Shown in pieces: positions 23,062 through 32,960 of a stretch of 60,000 nucleotides of DNA (positions are counted from its first letter, which is position 1; each line of letters opens with the position of its first letter). Made by a program: the position numbers and the translations under genes. Origin of the DNA: Sphaeroforma sirkka (Eukaryota > Opisthokonta > Ichthyosporea > Ichthyophonida); contig LUCW03000108.1 of NCBI GenBank assembly GCA_001586965.3, positions 1 to 60,000 on the forward strand. The letters run 5' to 3'. The notes beneath the pieces were generated by a model. That model was not told where the DNA came from. It ran no database searches and saw only the letters and a program-made list of their open reading frames with translations.

Positions 23062-23871
23062 AGGCTGCCTGGCCAGCCATTATTGCGGCCAGTCGTCTAT
23101 CCAACGCCAAGAGTGCCTTTGAGATGGCTTTTTCGTCTACTAAACGTGTAACTAGGCTGGCCGAATGGGAGCAGTCTATGCACTCGCCTTTGTCTTTCTC
23201 CGGCCTCCCAGCGGATCGCCACGTAGCTGACTAGTGGCTCACAACAACGTCTAATCTCCCGTCTGTCTGCCTTGTCTGTACTTTTACTGCTTTGTACACA
23301 TTTGTGGCTGTGGCCTGTTCACATTCTCCCTTGCGTATTCCATCTTCCATCGCAATGTCACACTTCTTTGCTCGGCCCGAGCATACTCAGTTGCATCGGT
23401 TTCCTGCCCTGGGTTGTGTCCGTTGCCTGCCTTGCACTAAAACCCTGTAATGTTCACTATACGTATATGAGCATTGTGCTTTTATGTGTTCTTCTCCCTT
23501 TGCTCATGTACAGTTGTGTCGCGTACGGTGTTGTTTGCCTTCACGCCTTCCCAACTAATTCCATCTTCGACCACGCATCCATATTGGCCGTTGTCGTACG
23601 TATTATCATCGCAGCATCACGTTGCTCGTACCTGCTGCCTTCTCACCGCCGCTGACGTGTTAATACTTACTTTCCACGTCGTCGGCACTCTGTACACCGC
23701 CTTCGCTGTCGGTTGTCGGTTGCGGTTTCACTACCTATCCTAGTTCCTAAGCTACATGACTTTGCGCACGGATATTGTCTCCGCTGCGCTCTTATTGTTT
23801 GTTATTCCTATTTAAACCGACACGGCAGTCCCATCTGATATGCGCAGGCCACGTTTGGCAATTGGGGCGTG
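23062..23871 (+). other. 3' region of family C, hydrophobic ORF of doubtful meaning
   Basis: 23272-23655 is a 127-codon forward ORF rich in Leu, Cys and Val with two or three stretches long enough to span a membrane. Placed after integrase it sits where an env-like gene would lie, but there is no cleavage site, signal peptide pattern or conserved motif I can name, and T/C-rich DNA gives such ORFs by chance. No other gene is seen. Confidence 0.25.
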
Positions 23872-24060
23872 TAATAAATTATAGGGCTAACTCTAGGGTT
23901 CTGCCAGAACTGTAGTGGGTAACCCTAGGTTTGATGAACTAGGGTTACCCATGGGTGAACAGGCGTGGGTTCAGATAAATGCTAAGGAGTAAGTACCGGC
24001 TGAGCCCCACGTACTTAACTCCAGCACAGTCTGGGTGGCTCCCCCTTTTGGTTAACTTTA
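23872..24060 (+). repeat. Probable start of family C 3' LTR
   Basis: TGTAATAAATTA begins directly after a g-rich polypurine tract, the normal 3' LTR junction. Inside is a perfect 12-bp hairpin at 23917-23950. The 5' partner is not found in the window, so the right end is unknown; unassigned sequence with similar features continues to about 24280. Confidence 0.5.
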
Positions 24061-24283
24061 GGGTTAGCCACCAAACTTGCTGACAATTTTAGAGAAGCCA
24101 TAGATTTAGTTTATGCGACCCACAATTAATTTATACTAAATAACAGGAGTACTCTACTACGCTCATCGGAGTCAGTCTTGACCTGTGCTCTCGGTTGATC
24201 TTAATTTGGCTTAGGAAAACGTAATGGTGGCTCTCAACCGAGTCTTTGGTCCTTATCTCTCCTGTGTGTGGGCAGAGTATGCT

Positions 24284-24562
24284 TCAAGGTAAAAAAGTGG
24301 GAGTGTTCTTTGGTATCAATGAGACTCGGCTAAGGCCCCTGCCTCGTGCGCTGCCTGTTGCTTGCTGATCGTTCATCAATGCTGGTTGCTGTTGACTTCT
24401 TCGGCCTGGATTGCCTTCGCTTGCGTCGTTTCCGCTGTCTGTATATCGTGAGAATATTTGAATCTGCGAAGTCTGATTCATGTGTCCAGGGGCGCTCTCC
24501 ATCTGTACATTGCAGTAGGTAGTCCCGGGTTCCACCACCTCTTGTGGATTCTCTGTGGTCAA
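24284..24562 (-). pseudogene. Tail of family B polyprotein, low complexity
   Basis: This 92-codon reverse ORF follows the integrase C-terminal domain. It is rich in Gln, Asn, Ser and Gly with no hydrophobic core. It is possibly the disordered C terminus of the family B polyprotein; I recognise no domain. Confidence 0.3.
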
Positions 24563-24650
24563 GTATCGAGGAGAATTGAGTCTTTTCTGATGGCTGGACT
24601 TGAGTTGGTAGTGAATTCTTCGGACTCGCTAGCTTTTTTGACTATGCAAA

Positions 24651-25960
24651 CTAGCTCACATTGGCCAAGTTGGGAAATTCGGGGGCTGTAGTTCCATCAA
24701 TGTTACGGACAAAATACACGTTGCCCTCTTTGCTTGCTATCTTGTATGGTCCTCCGTATGGTGCTGTCATTTTATTCGTTTCACCTAGATAACGAACCAT
24801 CACAATTGCCCCTTGTTGGAAGTGTATTTCAATCAAATGCTGCGCGCATTTTTTCTTGATATTGTGCCACATTGGTGTCTAGTTATGGTCGTATTGACTC
24901 TTTAGATTCTTCAGTCGTATTTCCCATGGTATTGCTGTACCTGGTGCACTGACTGTTGTGCCATAGTTGGTGAGTAGGGTTTGTCGTCGGCCATAGTACA
25001 CAGTGAACCGTAGTGATTTGTGTCTGCGTGATGAACGGAGATTGTGGCCTATTTGGATAAATGAGAGGCGTGAGCACCAGTTGCCTGGATATTGTTCAAC
25101 AAGTTTCCGTAGTAGAGGAATGAAACCTCTATGTGAGCGCTCATTTGCTCCCATGACTTTCGGTTGGTATGGTCTGGACACTAAGTGTTGTGACGATGCC
25201 TGCTCAATGATTTTTGAGAGTATGTCATTCACATATTCTGTGCCTTGATCCATCTGTATGACTTGAGGAAATCCATGTTCACACATGATTGGAACTAGTG
25301 TTCGTACAAGGCTGCCGATTTGTCCATCATAGGTCTTAGTATAGCATATGACGAATGCACATCGAACCATACCAGAACGTATGTGTTGCCTCTATTCGAG
25401 TCTATCAAGGGACCGATGGTGTCCACTTGTATCCTGTCGTCTGGAAATGCGGCAGTTATTGATTGCAAAGGGTGGAATCCCTTCTTGTGGATTTTGTTCT
25501 TGAGACATGGCACACAGCCCTCAATATATAGGTTGACAAATTTCTTTTTTTTGCCGGACCATGTGTGACCGTCTAGTGCGAGTTTGTTCACTGTTTCTTC
25601 AATAGTTTAGTGACCCACTGCGTGAAATTGAGCTATTAGTGTGGCTCTGTCCTCATACGTGACTGAGTCTAGCTCTGCTGACTCGTCCGCCATGTGTATG
25701 AGTGCAATTTTCACTGCGGGGTGTGTTAGTTTTTGGTCAAAATATGGAGACTTTGTGCCTTTTTTGGCTACTAATGTGACCCGCCTGGTGTTTTGCCACA
25801 AGCTGTTGTGTCGTTTTTTAGGAACGTGTTGTTTGTGTTCTTGACTATCATCGGATCTTGTACAAGTAATGACAAGAATTTGGGGAACCATGTTGCGTTT
25901 GGGTAGGAAGGAACGCATATTGTAATGCTTGTGACTTCCTTTATGACTATGTCTAGCACA
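24651..25960 (-). pseudogene. Family B integrase
   Basis: The zinc-binding end is seen as G-C-V-P-C-L-K-N-K (about 25515). The core follows with I-Q-V-D-T-I-G-P-L (first Asp, about 25425), I-Q-M-D-Q-G-T-E-Y (second Asp, about 25255) and G-A-N-E-R-S-H (Glu, about 25145). A stop near 24879 separates the C-terminal part, 24872-24651, which has Y-G-G-P-Y-K-I, the G-P-Y/F motif. All three catalytic acids are present, so the core sequence is better preserved than the RT, but frames are broken near 25290, 25600 and 24879. Confidence 0.85.
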
Positions 25961-25977
25961 TCTGGTATTAGTTCAGT

Positions 25978-26330
25978 TCATTCGATGTTTTGATGTTGAA
26001 TGTATCCGTGTAATCGTGACAATCTGTCAGCAACTTCATTATCTTTGCCTGGCACGTGTATGATACTGAAGTGATGAAGGAATGTTTTCGCTATCCATTT
26101 TGCTAGCATGGGATGCAGTGTTTGCTGATTGTTCATTTGGCATAACGCTTTGTGATCTGTCCACAATGTTATATCGCCTCCTGTGATGTATTCTGAAAAG
26201 TGTTCCAGACTGTATACTAGTGCTAGCAAGTCTTTAGTATTTGTCCCATTTTTCTGTTGTGCTGGGTTGAGACCTTTTGAGAAATCGAGTACGTCTCTTC
26301 TGACTCCATCTACAATTTAAAAAAGACATC
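25978..26330 (-). pseudogene. Family B RNase H
   Basis: The reverse ORF 26229-25978 reads L-A-L-V-Y-S-L-E-H-F, L-W-T-D-H-K-A-L and H-V-P-G-K-D-N-E-V-A-D-R-L-S-R, the standard Ty3/Gypsy RNase H signatures. The upstream start of the domain (26330-26230) is frameshifted. It lies between RT and integrase, as expected. Confidence 0.82.
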
Positions 26331-26439
26331 CTCATATGCCATAAGCACTTCCGTCGTCCATGATCTGAAACGGTACTTCATCTACTGGGACGCCAAAGTT
26401 GCTGAGCATGCAATGGCATCTTTGAGTTCTTCCCATTTT

Positions 26440-26835
26440 TTAATGAGACAGATTGAATATATTCTGATTCATTTTCTCTTTCATGAGATTGTGGAAGTGT
26501 TTCGGTATGTGTGCAAACTGAGATATGTGGTCTCGCATATAATTTGCTAGACCGACTGCTCGATGTAAGTCACGTTTAGTTCTTGGCAATGGCCAGTCAA
26601 TCATGCATTTTTGTTTCTCTGGGTCTGTTTTGAGCCCTTTGGTTGTTATTTTGACGCCTAGTATATTGACTGTCTTGACTGCAAACGCACCCTTTAGCCA
26701 GAAGTTGGCTGCGTTAAGTCGTTTGATGACTTCGCGTACTGTTTGTATATGTTCTTCTTCTGTCATACTGGCGATGACTATCTCATCTACAAATACTTGT
26801 ACCCCTTTAATGTCAATGAGGAGGTTGGCCATCAC
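26440..26835 (-). pseudogene. Family B reverse transcriptase, active site F-V-D-E
   Basis: This is the palm and thumb of a Ty3/Gypsy RT. The catalytic pair, normally D-D, reads V-F-V-D-E-I-V-I-A (about 26795-26770): the second Asp is Glu. After it come the thumb motif N-I-L-G-V-K-I and W-P-L-P-R-T-K-R-D-L. The fingers region upstream (26836-27280) is shredded by stops. The D-to-E change by itself would be expected to abolish or sharply reduce polymerase activity. Confidence 0.8.
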
Positions 26836-27281
26836 TCGTTGGAATTGTGCTGTTAGCGAGTGCAGTCCAAACGGAGCTGATTTATATGAGTGTTACGCTC
26901 CTCTCCATGAAAATGTAAATAAGTTATTTTCATGTACTTTAAAGTGGTGGAAGCCTCCTGTTAAGTCTAATTTGGAAAAGAATTGTGCACCTTGTAGGTT
27001 GTGGAGTACTTCCTTTATTTTTAAGAATACATATTCGTCTTATTCATGTTGATAATTTATTTCTCTTAACTCTAAACATGAGCGCGCCTTCTTTAACATA
27101 CCTGTCTATTCAAGTTCCCCTGTGGATAGTAATGGTAGATTCACTTGTGTGGATGTTGTTCTTTTGTATATGTGGCCATCTTTGACCAATTTCTGAACAT
27201 TTTCATTCGTTTGTGAACAAAATTCACTTTAGCATGACGAATGTTCTTGGCTTTGACCTCCTGACTTGGTATCTCCACCAC

Positions 27282-27485
27282 TCATTCTGGTAGATTGCAG
27301 TGTACATCTGGTGGGATCTGACCATTTTGTTCTAACAAGTCTGAAAGTGATTTTCTGAATCCTTCCTGTTCATGTTCGGGGTCTTCTTCATGTGGTGTGA
27401 GAAGTGATTCCCTTTTAGCATCTGTTGGTATTAGTGGGTTGATTATCCCTCCTATGTATATGCCAAAGTATGGTAGAATGTCCAT
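27282..27485 (-). pseudogene. Family B protease-RT linker
   Basis: This 67-codon reverse segment has M-D-I-L-P-Y-F-G-I-Y-I, N-P-L-I-P-T-D-A-K and I-P-P-D-V-H-C-N. It is clearly homologous to the reverse frame at 13860-14050, with fewer stops here. Its catalytic role is unknown; by position it links protease and RT. Confidence 0.65.
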
Positions 27486-27494
27486 CCGTCAGTC

Positions 27495-28086
27495 TTGTTG
27501 CCTCAGTGTCTATGGACTCCGACAGCTCATCCTCCCACACACACAAGACAGGGCTACCACCTTTACTACGCCCAGCTGCTCGACTTCACATCTTCACCCG
27601 CAACTACTTGTACCCTCCAATCTGCCTCTGCAGCACAGGCTCCCACATTGTCTTCAGCACCACCGCAGACAACCCCACAAGCACTCGTGACCACCCAGAC
27701 GCCAGCCACTACTCCAGTTACAAATACAAAACTCTCCCAACAGGGTGCTAACCTATGACAAATACCATCGAAACATCTGAAACCGCAGCCGCATCACTAC
27801 TTTCAAGATGGCCGCGAAGGACAAAGCCACTCATTCATTCCCGCCCCCGGGAGTAGCCACCCAAAAATGAATGTGTAATAAGACCAATTTTGCCCAAGCC
27901 ATGGGCAGCCTGAACTATTATCCTATAATCGATATGTTTACCTCCCCCAAGACGGCTCAATTAATACGTTTTGTTAGTCCCTGTGGTGGAGGTGCCTTCA
28001 ACGACTGGGGACAGATGAATCTACTCCTCGAATGCGCATACGCGAACTCCAAATGGTTGGAGACATTATACTGTAAACTCCGATGA
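27495..28086 (+). other. Pro/Thr-rich forward ORFs, unassigned
   Basis: 27495-27758 encodes a Thr/Pro/Gln/Ala-rich chain without a fold signature, and 27871-28086 a 71-codon chain with Y-Y-P-I-I-D-M-F-T-S. They lie between the reversed family-B relic and the reversed family-A LTR. They could be the remnant of a further element's gag, but nothing proves it. Confidence 0.25.
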
Positions 28087-28094
28087 ATATTTCT

Positions 28095-29034
28095 ATGTAT
28101 ACAAACTAAGATACAATTTAAGTCAGTTAGGAATTAGCAGTGATAGCTTGTGTAAGAATGATCGGGACTGCCTCTTAGTAAGAGCCTTAATATCCCCGAT
28201 CACACAGGACATATCTCTAGCTGTTCTTTATTGAATGATGTTTGCTAGAAGTACTAAGTGTTCATGACCACATGTCTAATTTGTAGATAGACATAAGAGC
28301 ATAAGTCAAGTTAATACATTAGCTAATATAAGTAAAGTCATCAAGCAGTGGTAGCTTGTGTAAGAATGATCGGGACTGCCTCTTGGTAAGAGCCTTAATA
28401 TCCCCGATCACACAGGACGTACCTCTAGCTGTTCTTTATTAAATAATGTTCGTTAGAAGTACTAAGTGTTCATGACCACATGTCTAATTTGTAGATAGAC
28501 ATAAGAACGTAAGTCAAGATAATACATTAGCTAATATAAGTAAAGTTCCATCTGAAGGAAAAAAAAAAAAAAAAAAAAAAAAAGACTTATTGGATTTTGG
28601 AGATTGGCGGGAAGACCAAAACCTGTAAGTAGTAGTTCAGAGATTATAAAATTTAGTTTATATTTCCTACATCTACTATCGTCCCAAATAGATCCAAGTA
28701 AATGAGTCATACTATCCTCGATCACACAGGACGTACCTCTAGCTGTTCTTTATTAAATAATTCCACTAGAAGTACTAAGTATTCATGGCCACATGTCTAA
28801 TTTGTAGACAGACATAAGAACGTAAGTCAAGTTAATACATTGGCTAATATAAATAAAGTTCCATCTGAAGAAAAGTTAAAAAAAAAGAAAAAGACTTATT
28901 GGATTTTGGAGATTGGCGGGACGACCAAAACCTGTAAGTAGTAGTTCAGAGATTATAAAACTTAGCTTATAATATCCTACATCTACTATCGTCTCAAATA
29001 GATCCAAGTAAATGAGTCATACCAAATACCCAGG
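28095..29034 (-). repeat. Reversed family-A LTR, left part, with internal tandem duplications
   Basis: Reverse complement of the family-A LTR. The block starting tagcttgtgtaagaatg occurs at 28144 and again at 28352, a 208-base duplication. A second jump at about 28714 goes back to tcgatcacacaggacg, repeating roughly 315 bases. A run of about 24 A at 28559-28583 replaces the shorter A tract of other copies. The LTR is cut at 29034 by the nested LINE and continues at 31738. Confidence 0.85.
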
Positions 29035-29085
29035 GTAGCGCCTGTATCACCTGCATACCGGGTACCGATGATACAGGCGCTACCC
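29033..29085. repeat. 17-bp perfect inverted repeat at the LINE 5' junction
   Basis: Arms gggtagcgcctgtatca (29033-29049) and its exact complement at 29069-29085 enclose a 19-base loop. It lies exactly where LTR sequence stops and LINE sequence starts, which points to a fold-back copy made at the end of reverse transcription or a twin-priming inversion. Confidence 0.75.
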
Positions 29086-31737
29086 TCGCTGGCTACTTTG
29101 AGGCCCTATTCAAATCTACAAACCCGTACGTGGTTCCACCGGATACCGAACCCTCTCCTGATGTCACTTCCACCATACGCCCCGACGATGTAATGGAGAC
29201 AATACTACGCTATCCCAATAAGGGACCTGGCCCCGACGGAATCCACATCCTTCTCCTGAAGGCCGCAGTGGAGCGCTCTACCGAACGCCGGACATTAGTA
29301 CGCCCCGACGCCAATAGCCCACTGATTAGACTCCTTGCCGAAGCATTCACTGAGCTACTGAAGGCGGGTACCTTCCCTGCAGCCCTGAATTGCAGCCTCT
29401 TGACAACACACCCAAAGAAAGCCGATGCAGATATCACCTCCCCAGCCGACTTCCGCCCTATCACGCTTACGCAAATAGTCAGACGCATCTTTGAAAAGTG
29501 CTTTCTTAATCTGATTACGAGCCACCCCGGCTCTGCTACCCATGATACCAAAGCTGGCTTCAAATCACGGTACTCCTGTCATACCCAAGCGCTTGCCGCC
29601 ATAGAATCTGAGACACAGTCAGTAGGAGTGGAACGACGTCTGTCTGGACATATCCAAGACATACGACAAGGTCGCTCTCTCACGCCTATGGGTACTTCTG
29701 CGCCACGCTGGAATGCCCGAAAACTGGATCAACTGCCTCCGCGTGCTGTTTGGGAGTGTCCCTACCCGAGTGACATACCGCGGCACGCTCTCGTCTATAT
29801 TCCATAGAACGAATGGCATTATACAAGGCTCAATCGTCGGCCCCCAGCTCTTTATTATCTACATAGATTCTTTAACTGTCACGCCAGCACAATTTCGTTC
29901 CAAGCTTCTCCGCTCTTATTTATTTGTTGACGACACACGGATCCAAGCCCCTCGATCGGTTTTGCTCCAGCCCTTCTTAGATGACATTGATGCGTGGGAA
30001 CGCAAATCTGGCCTTGAACCGACTTGCGACACGCGGCGCCAACCCTCCGTATAAATGGTGAGCTTATCACGCCGACGCTTGCAGACGCACCTTGGAACAC
30101 ACGTTACCTCCCCCTGAAGATGGCACCCACACATGCCGAACCGAAACACTCCAAATATCTGGGGTTCCCACTCTCTCACGGAGTACCAGGAATCAACCTC
30201 GCCAGACATATGGAATCTCTGGTTGCAGCATTGTCACTGGGTATCGCCTCTTTCCGCGCTTATGGCTTTCATGGCTTCAGCTTGCGGCACCCCCGCAATC
30301 GACTGTTGATATTCAGGACATTCATCCTATCCACGGCTACATATGGGCTGCACATTATTGTCTGGGCTCCACCTATATGGACGGATGCGTTGGACCCCCT
30401 GTTCGAGCGCTTTAACTCAGCACTCATCCAAGCAGCAGCCATCATCACGGGCACTAAATACCCTCGGTTTCCCAAACATCAAACAAACTTACTTTACTTT
30501 TGCGGTCTCCTCCCGGCGCGACCATTTGCGGACTACCTCGGAGGTTGCCTGGGAATACAACTCAACTCAATGGCCAGCACAAATTCACTCACCCCTCTGA
30601 CGCAACCCACCTGGGCCAACGACAAACCAACACTGCGCTTCCGGTACAGTATCTATGCTCACCTGAAAACTGTACACAAAAACATGGGCGGGCGTACACC
30701 CGACCATATAGCCCTCCGCCAACGCTGTGACAACATCAGAAAGAACTCAACAAAATGTTGGTCCAACAAGGAGATTGCGGCAATGGCCCGGCGCCAATAC
30801 TACTACCAACTAGTTATGGGTAAACCGCCAACCTCAAACCGAGACACAGCCAGACACGACAGCTTCAATAGCGGCTTCGAGTCTACACCGATCCGGCTCT
30901 GTGCTATGATTGTAACGAATACGTACATGTTCACATTGCTCGACTACCGCACCGACGGCTGTCTCTGCCCTGTCTGCCCCGGTAGCCACAAGTTCACTAC
31001 TAGCCACTTTACCTGCATCCAACAACTAATTCGACGCATTTTGGTAGGTCCAAAACTACCGCTCATTGGCCCTGACCTCCTTCAGCAACTACAGGAGTGC
31101 CACGACTTTCACGGTATCTGGACCCTCCACGAACACCTTGGATCTTTTCTCCAGCATGTTGAAGAACCACCGTATCCTCACCCGTCCCTGACACATCAAC
31201 AGATGTTTCCCATACCCCGGCTAATCACGCTGTTGAAGTACTACTTCCAAATTTCGGTTCAAACCAAATCATCGCGCTTGTTGGTTCCGCCTATGATACT
31301 TCCGATCCAGGCCAGCCAACACATACCAAATACATCCGTGGTCTGGTGCGGCATTGGCTTACCCCCATCGTCGCTCCTTAACCGGATTATGACGGATAAC
31401 CTGGTCCTTCTCGGTATTTCATACTGTACACTAACTCATTCCGCGGCACTGAACGACGCAGACCCGATCCGTACCACAGAGGTGGGTACTCTACTTAGTA
31501 GGTCAGCAAGCAAATATATGGAACATTTGATAGTAACAGTTTTTTGTCAACACCGGCCCGAATTGACTCAGCGCATATCTTCCATTGTCGACTCACTTGG
31601 CCCAAGCTTCAAACGGGAATTTACTGACCATTTCTTCTCATCAATCTTTCCTGAACCACTACAGCGACTATGAGAGCCATACCATATGATACATTGTAAC
31701 ATACATACTTGTCATTTTTGAAATAAATAATATTATC
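29035..31737 (+). mobile_element. LINE copy 2, nested in a reversed LTR
   Basis: This forward-strand LINE belongs to the same family as 7077-9535. LTR sequence on its left ends accaaatacccagg and on its right resumes ctattggagcc, which are adjacent in intact LTR copies, so the LINE inserted into the LTR. I see no target-site duplication; at the 3' junction the shared ctat could be microhomology. The element is 5' truncated, starting just before the RT domain, and its 3' tail is AATAAATAAT followed by a few bases, not a long poly(A). Confidence 0.9.
29130..31673 (+). pseudogene. LINE reverse transcriptase ORF, copy 2
   Basis: This copy is better preserved than copy 1. 29130-29640 covers the RT fingers (G-P-G-P-D-G-I-H-I-L, D-F-R-P-I-T-L-T). 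After a shift at 29630-29715 the palm resumes with G-S-I-V-G-P-Q-L-F-I-I-Y-I-D-S-L and catalytic F-V-D-D (about 29920-29935). A further shift near 30040 leads into a 549-codon open frame (30024-31673) with the thumb/connection and, near 30955-31020, the knuckle C-P-V-C-P-G-S-H with downstream H and C. Two frameshifts and the missing 5' half (endonuclease) make it inactive. The long intact C-terminal frame suggests recent insertion. Confidence 0.87.
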
Positions 31738-32022
31738 CCTATTGGAGCCATCGAAGTGAATTTAGAACACTTTGGAAATATTGGAAAAAGAATTTGTATT
31801 GAATTATTTTAAATACAATTAAAAACCAATTTGTTATCTCATTTGATCTTGATATTTTAGACTGACCGGAGGTCGTATTTCTAAATAGCCCCCAGTAGCG
31901 TTTAGAACTACAGACATAAGTGATGGTACAATCTAGTTTGTAAGTTTCGGTCATGGCTTATCGAGTAAGTATGTACCTATATGTACGAGTTCAAGACTCA
32001 TGTTGTACTCTCGATACGACGA
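31738..32022 (-). mobile_element. Reversed family-A LTR right part plus 3' end of its internal region
   Basis: 31738-31885 is the rest of the reversed LTR, ending at gtatttctaa (reverse of ttgtagaaatac). 31886-32022 continues as the reverse complement of the family-A 3' untranslated tail and the last codons of the polyprotein (compare 6110-6266). So this was a 3' LTR end of a third family-A copy, in reverse orientation, cut off near 32022. 32023-32289 holds no feature I recognise. Confidence 0.85.
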
Positions 32023-32289
32023 CAAATTCAATTTATTCATTCGACGCGGCCCTTGTCTAATACACTCTCAATACCATCGATGACCTCAGCTCTACTTTCG
32101 ATTTCTCCTACGCTCTTGTTCAAGATTGCTCTCTCATTCCTCACGGCGATTCGGACGATTCCGACGACCAATTTCTCAGCACACTCTGGCCGACAGTGAA
32201 AGCGCTGACAAGCCTACCGACTCACCTGTCAAGACAATCTAAGACTATCATAAATATTACAGTTACAATATCAGTTCGGTACCAAGTAT

Positions 32290-32881
32290 TGTAGAAATAC
32301 GGCCTCCGGTCAGTCTAAAATATCAAGATCAATTGAGATAATACATTGGTTTATTTGTATTTTAAATAATTAGTACAAGCTCTTTTTCCAATATTTCCAA
32401 AGTGTTCTAAATTCACTTTGATGGCTCCAATAGCCTGAGTATTTGGTATGACTCATCTACTTGGACCTATTTGAGACATTAGTAGATGTAGGATATTATA
32501 AACTAAATTTTATAATCTCCGAACTACTACTTATTGATTTTGGTCCTCCCGCCAATCTCCAAAATCCAATAAGTCTTTTTCTTTTTTTAACTTTTCTTCA
32601 GATGGAACTTTATTTATATCAGCTAATGTATTAACGTGACTTACGTTATTATGTCTATTTACAAATTAGGCAAGTGGTCATGAACATTTAGTACTTCTAG
32701 TGAAAATTATTCAATAAAGAACAGCTAGAGGTACGCCCTGTGTGATCGAGGATATTTAGGCTCTTAACAAGAGGCAGTCCCGATCATTCTTACACAAGCT
32801 ACCACTGCTAAATCCTAACTGACTAAATTGTATTTTAGTTTAATATAGTTTGAAACCTAGTAATTTCCATCGAAGTTTACA
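32290..32881 (+). repeat. 5' LTR of family A copy 2
   Basis: 592 bases, TGTA...TACA, matching 6267-6864. It contains AATAAA near 32716. The bases directly downstream (atatttttcagttat) do not start with the TGG that matches the CCA end of a tRNA primer, so no standard primer-binding site is obvious. Confidence 0.92.
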
Positions 32882-32960
32882 TATTTTTCAGTTATATAGT
32901 AGTTACAGTAGTGTACTGCTTCTAGACTGTCTGACATCAATTTACTATCCAGCAATTACT

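Larger units (their letters stand above)
18462..24060 (+). mobile_element. Ty3/Gypsy-type retrotransposon, family C (GC-rich, interrupted)
   Basis: This forward-strand element has RT, RNase H, a methyltransferase-like block, integrase and a probable 3' LTR starting at 23872 after the g-rich tract ttggggcg. Its GC content is clearly higher than that of families A and B and the host flanks. It is interrupted inside RT by an LTR of another family (19690-20200) and has several frameshifts. It differs strongly in protein sequence from families A and B but shares the domain order of A, including the extra block before integrase. The right limit is approximate. Confidence 0.82.
24284..27485 (-). mobile_element. 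Family B Ty3/Gypsy pol relic, reverse orientation
   Basis: Read right to left: protease-RT linker (27485-27282), decayed RT fingers (27280-26840), RT palm and thumb (26835-26440), RNase H (26330-25978), then integrase (25960-24651) and a tail. The linker matches 13860-14050, so this belongs with the reversed gag relic there, but both contain the linker and are therefore separate copies. Many stops and shifts show an old insertion. No LTR is recognised at either edge. Confidence 0.82.

Noticed and set aside
23272..23655. Env-like membrane protein of family C
   Set aside because: Hydrophobic composition alone; no signal peptide, cleavage or fusion features, and the DNA is T/C-rich.
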